From Terana coerulea (lineage: Eukaryota; Basidiomycota; Agaricomycetes; Polyporales; Phanerochaetaceae): DNA of 64,000 nucleotides. The stretch spans positions 62,001 through 126,000 of the forward strand of contig JAKOGH010000103.1 in the NCBI GenBank assembly GCA_024811115.1, in the 5' to 3' direction. Positions 46,261-58,367 of the stretch are shown here, piece by piece. The position numbers were made by a program, and so were the translations under genes. The notes below the pieces were generated by a model, which was not told where the DNA came from, did no database searches, and was given only the letters and a program-made list of their open reading frames with translations. The first letter of the stretch is position 1, and every line of letters starts with the position of its first letter.

Positions 46261-47347
46261 ATTCAGGTCCCCCTGGTCCCCCGCACATCGGGCGCAGCGA
46301 GATCGTCGCCTTCACGCGATTGATGGTGTCGACACGAGCGGCTCGGCTTGACGACCTAATGCATAACACCGTGAGTTCCGTGCGCCTCGTCGTCTCGCGG
46401 GGCACAGGCTGCGCTCACTGGAATGTCAGGTCTTTGGCCACCAAAAAAAACACTTGAGGCGAACGGTGCCACCTTGACGCTTGACTTGCCGTTGCGACGT
46501 GTTCCGCGCCCTGGTCGCCGCACCACGACGCGTCGCATGGCCCGTCTCGTCCTCGCCTTTGGTCAGTCACTCCGCGCATCCCTCTTGCGGGACACAAGTA
46601 TATACCTGTATTAATGTTTAGTGTACTGTGTCTTGACGTTCGTCAAGACTGCTTACCAATACAATTCCGTTAACCAATAAACAACCTTGCAAGCCCTGTC
46701 GCCAACTCAGAGCCTGCCTGCCGGCAGGTTTGCGAAGTGTCGCGTCTGGCCGGCTTTGCCCAAACGGGACATCTTCGGCAGGCTGGTCACGTCTGCCGAC
46801 AGCGCGCACGGTGCACTGGCTTTCATGCATGAATTGCGTCCCATGGCCCAAGAGGTCTCTGGCGACGTTGGGCACTTAATCTGTGCTATACAAGTCAGCA
46901 AAAACAAGCCTTGAGGACTAGCGTGAGGCGCACCTTGTCCGGCATGGCCTCCCAACAAATCCTGTAAGTCTTGCTAGTCCCTCTTCATGCAGATGTTCCA
47001 TTTCCAGGGCTCGTGAGGTGCTGTTTGAGGTAGCATAGAGCTGTAAGATAGTGTAAGGAATACAATGGTGGATTTTTGTGAGAGGAATAAGAAATGTGAG
47101 GTGGAGGGTAAAGTCAAACTCAGAGGGCACTGCACAACGGACTCGCACTCCAAAATTCCTCAGATCTAGATCTTACTCTGGCCAGAAAGTCACTCAATGA
47201 TTCTGATGGTTACCCGGCATCACACTGAATTTTTGTTGCATGACATCCTATTGGCCCTGCAGGCCAGAATACTAGCCTCATCACTTTCAGCTCACACTAG
47301 GACGGAGCCGCATTGCACCGCTGATTTCGGACAACAAGGAACACCCT
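46261..47347. other. Unassigned stretch in the 12-kb block
   Basis: No supported gene or clear repeat. Confidence 0.35.
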
Positions 47348-47374
47348 CTGTGACAAAGCTACCCTTTGTCACAG
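47348..47374. repeat. Perfect 11-bp hairpin over a stop codon
   Basis: CTGTGACAAAG, five-base loop CTACC, CTTTGTCACAG. It spans the TGA that ends the minus-strand gene at 47369, so the mRNA would fold exactly at its stop codon. Confidence 0.6.
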
Positions 47375-48187
47375 GAGATGTTCCTCCTTGCCCGTAGCAG
47401 TGTCACAGTAATTTTGTCTGTGTCTCGTAGGTTTATTCATTTGCTCAGCAGGACAAAATAAATCATATTGCAAGCTATTCCAAGTCCGAGTCCTCCACAT
47501 ACTTGGACGTATGTAGTCCCGTGCTCCGTGTTCCCTTCCGTCTCGTCTCAAGTCGCCGCTGATGGCGCTTGTCACCCTTGTCAGCCCGGTGCCCCGCGCC
47601 TCGACTGTCTCGTACGGTGACTGTTGCACCGCGTACCTGGCAACTTCTGCTCTCGTCAGCGACGCAAAGTGCATTTCGCCGCTCTTGACTTTTCGGATCA
47701 GGCTGCACACCACGTCGTAACAGCGAATCATGGCCGGGCTCATGAAGCGCACCCCGTCGGGCCAGCCTTTCAGCTCCGTCTGATATTTGTAAATAATATT
47801 TTGGACCCTTCCTCTCGTAAGGGTCCACTGCATCACCGCGTGCGGGTTGCCAGTGATATGAACTGTACAGTGCAAGTGATTAGCGGGATCAGAAACCCAC
47901 AACTCGCCTTCATGACATACCAAGGGCAGTTTGAATCAAGCTTTTGAACTCGGCTTGCACGGCTTGAAGGGCAGCTTGTGCTCGTGAAATGCCTGGAGTA
48001 CACCGGTCAGAACGGTCAGTTGCTTAGAATATGGTAATAACATACATGGTAGTGCCTCATTTTCCACACTGGGAGGGAGCTTGAACGTCGGGGTTGATTT
48101 CACTCGCCGACGAGTTGGACCCATAGTGATGCCGCAAAGACTCGACCGAGTTTGAACACTGCGATTTGCAGCGAACCGTCCAGCCAT
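47369..48187 (-). CDS. Hypothetical protein with WPxGVxFxxP motif
   Basis: Three exons, 48187-48046, 47992-47921 and 47862-47369, join in frame through GTATGT..CAG introns to give 235 residues. The N-terminus is basic. A helical segment (AQAALQAVQAEFKSLIQTAL) is followed by WTLTRGRVQNIIYKYQTELK, GWPDGVRFMSPAMI and SGEMHFASLTRAEVARYA. This arrangement (a WPxxVxFxxP core followed by a short helix and a WVxLT-like motif) recurs in uncharacterised proteins of mushroom genomes; no function is known to me. It is the only ordinary-looking gene in the 12-kb block. Confidence 0.6.
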
Positions 48188-50480
48188 ATTTATACACGCA
48201 ATTGCAGCTGTCCACGATTACCTTTCACCTGGCTTTTCTCGGCATCAGCCTGCAATGTACAAATTATTTTATGTGCGCGGCTCAGGGCAGCGGTGACAAG
48301 TACCGGCACCGTCGCTAGCCAACCCGGCTGCTTTGCCATGACGGGTCAACGGGGCATTCCCGCGCTGCCGTCACCGACGGGCAATCTCTCTCGGATCGCT
48401 CGCGGCATGCTCCTGAGCTGTCGCCTCTGGGTCCAGCGCAGCGGTGCGGTGTCGGACTCTGTCTGGGCCCCTTGACTCCGGATTCCTGCCCACTGTTTGG
48501 CCTGTACTTTGCAAATTCGTTCGCAGCAAAGACTGCGCCCCGAGGCACTGAGATCCCCTGTAAGCGGCACAGCCCAATCTCGGATAGCGAGAACGTCGTG
48601 AGGCTGCCGCAGACCACGCCGGCCATCACGGACAAAATATCCAGTGCGAAGCGGCCGCACTTTCGAAGCCGTCGATCTTGACTCTTTTAGCGCGAGCCTG
48701 CTCGGCAATCCTGAAACACCTGCCACATAGGACGACTCGTAGGAAGAACCGCGAGACGCAGCCGATGGCCGCCGCACATTTCGCATTCGAGACCTGTATG
48801 CTTGTATGAGATACATGTGCATTAATTCACTCAGATTTGACCCAAAACGCACCGTCTCTGAGCGACGAGCAACCAGCAGCGGGCGAAAGGGACGTGCCTA
48901 GCGGGCACAACCCAACGAAAGACGTGAAGGCTGCTACCATCGCTTCTACCTGGCTGGCGAACAGACCTGCGGCCGCATCGCAACGCCTCACGTACGTTGC
49001 TGACGCGGCACTGCGGCAGCGCGCCCGGATGTCGAGATCCTTGTCAAGCAAACGCTCGGCGTCATATTCCGTTGCAGGTACCGTCAGACGCTTCTACGTC
49101 GACACGTCTTTCAGGGTCTGCATGCAAGCGATGAGATCCGTGCCCGAAAGCTCCATAGCGAACGGCGTGCCATTGCTCACCTTGATAGCACCATTCCCAG
49201 CCAGCGTGCAAGGCATCCAATACGCGTGCGTAGCCTGCTTACGACGTCAGAGTCGGCAGCGTCACCACATGCCCGCAGTGACCGACGGACCTCGAGGACT
49301 GCTACATTGCAGAAATGGGTAGCTAGCATGCAGCACGCCGCGCCGTGGTCTCCGCGGCCTCGGCAAGGGGTCTCTTTGTATCGCGTGCAGCATTTATTTT
49401 GTTCATCTGTACCCGCTGTGAGATATTGCGGGGCATTTTGAGCCACTCTAGATATCCCGTTTTGTCAGCCCGTCGTATGCATTCGAGAAAGGCCTCCTGG
49501 CACCCTTACCATGTTCTGACTGTCTAAGCTCCCACATCGAGGTGCGATAACATCTGGTACTGCAGAGTTGCGGACGAGACACGACCGTAGTGGCTTTGTT
49601 TTCTTGCAGGCCGTAAGAGTCGCCATTCTGTACGGCCGCTCTCCATGCGTTCGATGCGTACTTGCACTTTGGCCTGCCGACTCGGGTATTGTACGGCAGT
49701 CTCAAGGAGTAAACATGCGACCGAACGGCAAGCGTGCAGATTCCGGCTAGACGAGGGCAAAGACACAAACCGTTACCGTGACGAGTACTGGTTTGAGCTT
49801 CAAGTCGAGCTCGAGACGAGGCGCGACTCACGATGGGCGTCTACTTACCTAAGTGCCGGACATCTCGCCAGATTAGGAAGGTGTCGTGCATCGACGCGTT
49901 CGTGCTCCTTACCGCGAACCAGCTCGACCGAATCCTCGATCCTGCGAGGGACTGACGGAGCAGGTTATGCTCTGGGCAGGTTCTGCGATAATAGCGCTTA
50001 TTATACCGACTGCTCTCGCGCAACTCGCTCACACACGGTCAGAATATCCACGGTGAGTGCTTTCTGCTCAGAACGGGTATTGCGCGAAGAGGGGGAGGAG
50101 GAGAGGGTGGACGCGAGGTCGAGATCAGCGGCGGAAGGCGGTGGGCGGGCTTACGCAGGTACGTCATACCCTTTGCTCCCAGGACGCACCGTGGTTTCCC
50201 CGTTTATTTTCAGACTCTTCCAGACGCGTAGACGGACGAAACCCTCGACGAGGAAAGGTCGCCGAAGTGTTCCAACTTGGTACCGAACATCCAAGCGAGC
50301 ATCAAGGGCGACCATCAGGCCATCAAATGCACTAGGGTGTCACGACATCGCGAAACGAGGCCCGCTCGCTGGGCTCGTTGCACGTTCTCGTCTCACCCCG
50401 GCGTGAATGTAGATGGGCTGACAGAACTTCGTGACGACGCGGGGGCTTAGGGCGACGCGAACGGAGGACCCAAGACGCCG
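48188..50480. other. Unassigned stretch, scattered intron-like segments
   Basis: No protein family recognised. Some GT..AG intron-like stretches occur (for example around 50053-50079), but no coherent gene could be assembled. Confidence 0.35.
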
Positions 50481-50502
50481 GGTGCGCGTCACGAAAGGTA
50501 TA

Positions 50503-50510
50503 AAGAGAGG
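50503..50510 (+). promoter_or_regulatory. TATA-like element with CT-rich leader
   Basis: GGTATAAAGAG is followed about 50 bases later by a long CTCCTCCTCC tract (50549-50600), the layout of a fungal promoter and leader. It precedes the intron-dense array and may be its promoter. Confidence 0.35.
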
Positions 50511-50929
50511 TGAAGAGGAGGCTCAAATCGTCAGCTCTCGAGCCTTCTCTTCTCCTCCTCCTCCTCCTCCCTCCTCCTCTCCTCTCCACCCTGTCCCTCC
50601 TTGCTCTTGCTCTCGACGCGACCAACCTCCAGTTATCACCAATTAGGACGCGGCACATTTATTTGCGGACGCTGTGCGCGTCGCCGTGAACGCGGTCCTC
50701 GTCGTGCCCTGGCAGTAACGTCGTGAGCCGTTCCTTTTCCGTTTAACCATTCAACAAGCCATTTACTTATCCTTCCTATCGGCGTTTCATTAGAGTAATT
50801 GCGACTTATTACGAGGTCCTGGGTTATTGTCAGGTGCGTATATCGCTCCGCTTGTGACTACCTTATGAGCTGACCATTCAACAGCACTCTCGCCGTCTCG
50901 ATTCTCAGCAGCCGGTGCCATCGCGGCTG

Positions 50930-53700
50930 TCCTTGTAAGTCAGGCGCCGTTCTTTTATTTATCACATTGCTCATTTTGTTCCGTCTGCCACAGGTCCCTT
51001 ACGTTGCTTGACCTAGTGCGAAATGGCGTGAAGCCATGAGAGGAAGAATTACGGGTACGTACAGTCCGGCCGTCTGCCGTCTAGTCATATGCTCAACGCG
51101 GCTACGCTGGTCGCTAGAACACCCAGGCGTGCTATGCGCGCCATTTCCCACTCGCTCCTCGAGCGTTCCAATGGTGAATATCAATACGACGGTACGTCTT
51201 AGTTAATCATTGACCCTATTGTGTCGAGGCTATAGCGATTAACACTGATACTGCGAACGCAGATTAGTGAATTTGAGCCCGTTTCAAATGCGTCTTCCCG
51301 ACGCCGTCGCCGTTCTCGACCGTTCCGCTTCGTCGGGGCTGTTACCAGACCGTCTGCGCACACTATGCACGCCATTTCCCACTCACTCGTGAAGGGCGGT
51401 GATCAAACTTGGTGCGTATTACGGTCTCTTTATTCACTTGAACATGTGAATACCCATCATACAGCATGAACAGATAGACATATTAGGGATTGCCGTTCGT
51501 TCACAGGCAACCCTACTCGTCCGCGATTAATCCATCGTACGGGTGATACTCGGTAAGCTGTACTCAGTTTACCGCCGTTGATCAAGACGGCCTCGATTCA
51601 CTCGACCGTAGTACTAACGAAACCTTACTTTTGTAGAAGCCGAATCACGGCGAGGTCACAATCGAATACCTGGTGATGTATCACCATACCCTCAGCGTCC
51701 CCGGGGTCTCGACGCGAATACAGCCGTGCCGCGGTGGTCCGATAGTACGGTACGCCGTCTCATGTTGTTCTTTCACTACATTCATGCTGAGGTAATGACG
51801 GTGTTACTCACAGACACCTGGTTGTATCTGTAGCATTGCGCAATGTCCCGATGCCTCCTCGGAGCTTCGACGGCCTACTGCTATGCACGCCATTTCCCAC
51901 TCACTCGTCGAGTTCAAAAATACATCGTCTCACATCCCCGGTGTGTTCTATATTGATTAACCAGGATACTATGGTTGACGAGACCCTTTTACGACTGTTA
52001 GATCGGCCGGGTGCTGTATTATGGGACAAGTAACAAAGTGAGTAGCCTGTTAATAACACGGAGAGATAGATCAATAAATCTCTACAGATCCTCTGATTGC
52101 CGCCCCAGCAATGCCAACGCACGCCGAGGTGCACGGCGCATTCGGGACTGCGAGGTCTCGCTCGGCGCCGCGAGGTTACGCCGTGAATGGCGAGATGCGG
52201 TCGAAGAGGGCTGTGTATTAACTATGACCTCGCCGCCCGACCTGAGACCGTCCGGGCATGCTATGCATGCCATTTCCCACTCGCTCATTGAGTGCGGCCG
52301 TGCATCGCTCTCATTAGCAGGTATGTCTAATTCACTCACTTTACTACTTTGGCTCATGAGACTTTGTTGTAGTGCTCGGTAACAATCAGACCCACGGGAG
52401 GATGACTCAGGTAAGTATCGGGTCGTGTTACCGGGGTGTAACAAATCTCATTGATCTTTATAGATCCCTTAGCTCGGTCCCATGCCGCATGCATACCGAC
52501 CGTCTCACGGATACCACGAGACCATGCGGGCATGCTATGCATGCCGTTTCCCACTCGCTCATCGAGTGCGGTCGTGCGTCGCTCTCATAGAAGGTATGTT
52601 TGCGATTCACTTACTTTATTACTTTAGCTCATAAGCCTTCGTTGTAGTGCTCAATAATAATCCGACTGACGAGAGTACGACCCAGGTAAGTGTTAGGTCG
52701 TCTTAACGGGAGTGTAACAAATCTCGTAGATCTCTGGACTCGGTTGACTGCGGCATGTATACTGACCATCTCGCAGCTATTACGAGACTATCCGTGCATG
52801 CTATGCATGCCATTTCCCACTCGCTCACGGAGTGCGGTGGTATATTACTCGCGTGAAAAGTATGTTATTGACTTATTACTCATCGCGTTGCTTTAGCTAA
52901 TGAGGCCTTGTCGCAGCGTCCAGCAATGTCAATGACCGGGCTACAACGAGGGCGGTATGTAGCACACTTAATGTAATAGCTTCGGATGCTAACATGAGAT
53001 ACACAGACAAAATGGACGCAGCAGACTTTGCTAACCTCGGGCAGTCGGAGTCGGGGTCGGTGCTTGACATGCCGTGCACGGGTCGGCGTGAACGCAAACG
53101 AGGGCGGCACGCTTCCCCGAACACTGTTTGAACCGCTAGTAAGTAACCCGTTAATGCGTGTCTTGAGTGATTCACTGACGGTGTAATGCTGGTCTTGTAT
53201 CAACTAGAATTATGCTTCACGACCTAGGATCATTACTGCCGAGGGCGGCGGCGTGTACGAACGAGGGCGGCTGACTGGTCCATCGCAGCGTGTCGTTGCG
53301 CCGTTCAGGTAAGTCTTCGTTCATGCTCAATGATCGTCCTCTTACTGATCGCAGCTATCAGAATTACAAGCACGACGTCGACGACCTCGCGCAAATGACA
53401 CGGGCCGTGAGGTCCCTGCTATCTCAGGTATGCGGTACGAAGTTCGGTATGCCTCACATGCTAACCTTAACCTCGGTCTCCCGTCTAGACTTGGGAGGGA
53501 TAGTGATCATGTCGAGATTACACACAGTACTACTGTGTAATGATAATTGTACCACTCAATTAATTAGATGTACTTTGCAATGGTACGGGCAGACTACCGA
53601 CCACGCGAGGTGTGGTAGGGCGCGAGTGAAGTGGTTACAAAGCAGGTAAGCACGCTTGAATGCATCAGTTACGACGCATCACAGGACACTTACAATGAAC
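50930..53700 (+). repeat. Intron-dense tandem exon-intron array
   Basis: Six copies of CTATGCAYGCCATTTCCCAC followed by TCGCTC occur at 51132, 51363, 51881, 52261, 52535 and 52801. In the best units (52080-52910) the copy sits in an exon-like block that starts ATC after a TATAG/TACAG/CGTAG acceptor and ends at a GTATGT donor. A short intron, a 38-base exon beginning TGCTC, a GTAAGT intron and the next ATC exon follow. Introns resemble each other between units as well as exons. One frame of the copies reads AMHAISHSL, preserved in most units, but stop codons interrupt long reading. Further GT..AG introns extend to about 53520. A spliced transcript is likely; whether it encodes protein is open. 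Confidence 0.6.
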
Positions 53701-53949
53701 ATCTACAGGACACATAATATACTAACGGCGCCGGTCTCGAGCAAGACGACTATTAATTCGACGGTACGCGCTTTGTCTCTGATGTGTACGCAGTAACGGA
53801 AAGACTCACGAGTGGTTCTGCAGCTTGAACCGGACTTGACGGCGCATGCCTTCCCTTCGCCGCTGGTTATCAACGGGCCTTTGAGCGGGTTCCGATCACA
53901 CACAAGTTATGGTGCGTACAAGAACTCATGTATTGCTGTTCAAACTAAA

Positions 53950-55520
53950 TGCTAATGTACATCTTGGGGTCTAGGTACCTGTCTATGTGCTATGCCTGCA
54001 CCTGTCCTGCCATGCGCACTGACTCGAGGTCGCTCGCGTCCTTTCGTCGTGCAGCCGCGCCGACGACGCCAACGACTGCCTGCGTCTTTATCCTGGCGCA
54101 TGGCGTCGGGTGCGTGCTTCAGTCCGTTGGAGGCATGGTCGACGAGGCCCGCACCATGCGTGCCTTCACGTTGCGTGCTCACGCGTGGATTGGCCTGGTC
54201 ACTGGCTGTTCTGTGCGGCTGCGGCATCGCAGTGAGCCATGGTGCGTAGACAGACGGGTGCGCACCGTTCGACGCTGACATGCGTTCTGCAGCTCGTGCG
54301 TTGGGTCTCCTGCGTCGCCTGCAGGTGCATCCCGTCTCGTTGCGCCTCGTCTTGTTGCGTCCGTTGCGTCCTGCGCGGGCAACGTCGGCGTCACACACGC
54401 CGACGATACGCCCCGCACTTTCCTGCATCGCATTCGTGCACCCTGCGCAGGCCGTGTGCTTGCTCCGCGGCGCTGTGCGGGCGGCGGCCCACGCTTCCTC
54501 TGCCCTTCGTTTGCGCCCCGAGGACGTCCCGCGATTGCAGACGGCCTCCCGCGCCGCCTGCAGCACATAGCGTGGCGCGCTTGCGCTGCTGCACGCGCAG
54601 GGCGTCGATGCCCATCCGCGCGATGTCGCGGCGACCGCCTCAACGCGCGGTTGCGCCACACAGGCGCGGCTTTGCTCATTGTGTACCGCGAGACCCGCAT
54701 CGTCTCGTGCGCGGCGCGCCGGCGGCAGGTCTGCCGCTGCCGTCGGTGTGTATTGTGGCGTTCGCGGACGCGCGGGGCGCGGTTCGGTGCGTTCTGCGCG
54801 GCGGGGACGTCGCCGTGCGGCAAGAGCGGAACAGGGCGCCGCCAACGGCGGTGTCTCGACGGCGTGCCCGTGCCGTTCCCATGCACTCGTCTCTTGTGCG
54901 CGCGGGGTGATGGTCTGATTGGGAGGTGGGGACCGCAGCTGGCGCGGCGCGTCCGCCGCCTCCCGCAGCGCATGCATGTCGACGCGCGCGGGCGCCCTTT
55001 CTTTCCCATGCACTCGTCTCCTCGGTGTGCTCGCTGACGGGCCACCCCACAGCGCGCGCCGTCTCGCGCCTCGCGCCCGCGACACGGCGACTGACGTCCG
55101 CACGCGCGGCGCATTGTGCGTGCCGCTGCTGGTGATGTACTCTGCCGTTCTCCGCGCGGACGGCGTGCCCGGCGCCCTCGCGCACAGTCGCGCGTGTGCG
55201 CCGCCGCGCGCTCGGTGCGGCGGAGGCGTCTTGAGATGTCCGCGGTGCGACGGCCGAGAGGCGTCGGCGTGCGTGCACGTCCGTGCGCCCGTCGTCCTCT
55301 CTTTCGCGCGGCGCGTGCGCATGGGGTGCCGACGGCGCTGTGTGCGCTGGTGGTGGCGTGGTGGGACATGCGATAGACATGCGCTGGGCAGGCGTAGGTC
55401 CCCAGGGGCCAGACACGGCGGCACGGCGAGGCGGGATCGGCTGCAGCGCAGGTACGCCGCACGCGCACCGACGCGGCGGGGCGGCGGCTAGAACCGTACG
55501 CGGCGTGTCGTGAACGCCGT
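53950..55520. other. Strongly GC/CpG-rich segment
   Basis: The base composition rises sharply, dominated by GCG/CGC words, compared with the adjacent intron-dense array. Long open frames appear on both strands at once, a by-product of the composition. Two copies of TTCCCATGCACTCGTCTC (54876, 55003) recall the TTTCCCACTCGCTC word of the neighbouring array. Confidence 0.5.
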
Positions 55521-56709
55521 AGACCAAGTGCGGTAGTGTTTTCATGCCGTAACATATTGATGCCGCGGGCGTACCGGGGCGACTGAGAGTGCGAAACGGC
55601 GCTGCAGAGACAAGTAGGTCAGCGGCGGGCTTCAAATTGAGGGAGGGCGTGACACGTACGTGGTGTAAGCAGAAAAGGACGTTTGTGAACGCCTCCGGCA
55701 GCGTGCGGCCGGAGAGAGGCAGTCGGACGTCGCGGCGCGCGATGAGCTCGAGAGATGCAACAGACCCGACGCGTCGGGCGTCCTCCTGCTGCGCGCCGTG
55801 CCTAGAGAGTTTTATGAAAGCCTGGGTGGCGCGTACGAGATTTTGAACGCCGTGCCGCGCCGTGCCCGAGTAGGCAAAGACAAAACCGCGGCGTGTCTGG
55901 CGAAGGGCCGAGTCAATGAGCTCTATGTACACGGATTCTTGAGCGTTTGGTCCCAAACTTGAGGACGTCGTTCTACGCACCCATCCCAGCCTTTCTAAGG
56001 TCGTTCCGGCAGCCACGGGCGCGGTGGCCGTTGTGTGATGACCGGCCGAGGTCGCGTTGCACGGCGAAGTGGAAAAGCCGACGGCGAGCGGCACAGACGG
56101 CACGCGCTGCCTTCCACCGCGCTGTGCCACTCCTTCATGCGTTGAGACACCGTTCTAGGCAGACTTTCGTCGCCCTTCGCGTGCTGGAGGTGGTCGCCCG
56201 GCTCGGTGAGCATGCTGTGAGCTGGGTTAGGGCGATGTCACTCTCGCGCATGCGGCAGTGGACATATGCGCACCAGAATTGAAATGCGACGTCGCGTAGG
56301 CTGTACCCACCGTCTTGAGGCGTGGGATGCGACGGGACCGAGATTGAGGACGAGGCAGAAAGCGGAGAGTGGGTGCGGGGGGAGGAAAAGTGGCGGAAGC
56401 GCCGGCGAGGGTGCTGTCGACTCTAGAGCCAAGACGTGGTGAAAGCGGTTTCGCGGAGAGGTGGGTTTGGGAGAAAGCTCCCGCAAGAGGCGAGAGAACC
56501 GGCTTAGGCAGAGAGTGAGCGACGGACGACGCGCGCCGCTGCAGCGCGGTTGGATGGACGTCGGGGTGGACGCGCGGACGACGAAGTCGCGTCGAAGCGT
56601 TGCGGATGTCCCTTGGGGCATGACGTCCCTCGCGCAAACCTAGATTCTCCCTGCCAAAGGGTGCTCGCGAGCCCAGGGGTGCACGCACAAAGACGAGTGG
56701 AGGAGTGAG
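55521..56709. other. End of the 12-kb block, no gene recognised
   Basis: Open frames exist on the minus strand but show no family resemblance; the right edge is the start of the second KIN1 duplication copy. Confidence 0.35.
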
Positions 56710-58367
56710 CTAACGTCGGTACCCCGTGGGGTCCAGTGGGCGACAGGATGGAATCTTCTGCTCATCGGCACCTCCGATTCCGGCACCGAGACCCGTCGTT
56801 CCATTCCGAGTGTACAAGACGTAGAGCACAGAGACAATACGATGTCGGGAATTGCCCATTATTCTCCGACGCGCGCTATATATTAGTTTCCTCTCTTACA
56901 CCCACCACTACCCACCATCTTTGTAACGCTTCAACGACCCTCTGAGGGTGTATGGCCTCTTATCCCGCTTCCTGGGCATCTCATCAACCTACGGAAGCTG
57001 GTGCCATCACGCCTTCGCACGGGGGCATGGTCCAGGGCTACGAGTTTGACGTGCCCATCTCACAGAATACCGCCGCCGCCGTCCAGGCACAGACTCCTGT
57101 TAGCGAGCTACCACCACCGTCGACCAACGGGACCTCCGCGGTCACCCCAGCCACGCCTGCGCCGGGTGCTACTCCCCGACGAGCGACGTCCGTCAACAAG
57201 CCGCGACCGGTATCTATGCCACCTCAGTCTCACACTCCTGCGGGCAATGAACGTGATCGTCATCATGGGGAAGATGGCGGACGGCATGGGCAGAGAGGAG
57301 ACGGGACGTCGAGCAGCAGAACGAGAACCTCGAACAGGATCTTGGGAGACTATACCCTGAGCAAGACGCTGGGCGCGGGCAGCATGGGCAAGGTCAAGCT
57401 CGCTCACCACAACATCACAGGAGAGAAGGTGCGCTTCGTGTATGCTCATGAACCTCGTCTTCGACGCTCATGCTTGTCGGCCGCAGCTTGCTGTCAAAAT
57501 CCTGCCACGAGTGACCCCGCAGAGTGCCAGCGGCGTCCAAGCGTCCGCGAACCCAGAGGCTGCCGCGAAGCAGGCTTCAAAAGATGCGTCCAAGGAGATA
57601 CGCACCCTCCGTGAGGCGGCTTTGTCGATGCTTCTCCACCACCCGTACATATGCGGCATGCGCGAGATGATCGTCCACCAACACCACTACTACATGGTTT
57701 TCGAGTATGTGAACGGCGGCCAGATGCTCGACTACATCATCAGCCATGGCAGGCTGCGAGAACGCGTGGCGAGGAAGTTTGCGAGACAGATCGGCAGCGC
57801 GTTGGACTACTGCCACAAGAACAATGTCGTGCATCGAGGTTCGTGCGCTCGAGTCGCGACGCCTCTCATGACCCCTCTAACGCCTCGTAGACCTGAAAAT
57901 TGAGAATATCCTCATCTCACAAACCGGAAACATCAAGATTATAGACTTTGGATTGTCTAACTTGTACGACCCACTGGCCCATCTGTCGACCTTCTGTGGT
58001 TCGCTCTATTTCGCCGCCCCGAACTGCTCAACGCGAAGGTGTACACGGGTCCTGAAGTCGACGTATGGAGCTTTGGCGTTGTGCTCTACGTTCTCGTATG
58101 CGGGAAGGTTCCCTTCGACGATCAAAGCATGCCCGCGCTGCACGCGAAGATCAAACGTGGATTAGTGGAGTACCCGGTATGGCTTAGCGCAGGTGCGTCT
58201 CTGTTCAATATGTGCTCCCCTGGTACTCATGTCAAGGGGAAGAGTGCAAGCACCTCCTTACACGCATGTTGGTGACCAACCCTGCTCAAAGAGCCTCTCT
58301 GTCTGAAGTTCTTTCACACCCCTGGATGACGCGCTCGTTTCGAGGGCCGCCTGATTCCCATCTTGTC
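56710..58367 (+). repeat. KIN1 duplication, right copy
   Basis: Direct repeat of 42748-44642, with a shorter promoter (lacking about 200 bases present in the left copy) and nearly identical coding sequence up to the left copy's breakpoint. Confidence 0.85.
56877..56883 (+). promoter_or_regulatory. TATA-like element of KIN1
   Basis: TATATAT 69 bases before the ATG at 56952, conserved with the left copy. Confidence 0.45.

Noticed and set aside
44931..46351. Tandem repeat protein with RGxxFCCGTSK-like motif in the core-motif array
   Set aside because: The motif appears in different frames in different copies and reading is broken by stops, so DNA-level repetition explains it better.
53952..56130. 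Very long minus-strand open frames (458-490 codons) in the GC-rich segment
   Set aside because: They overlap each other in different frames and on both strands, are Arg/Ala-rich without family motifs, and are explained by the scarcity of A/T-rich stop codons in CpG-rich DNA.
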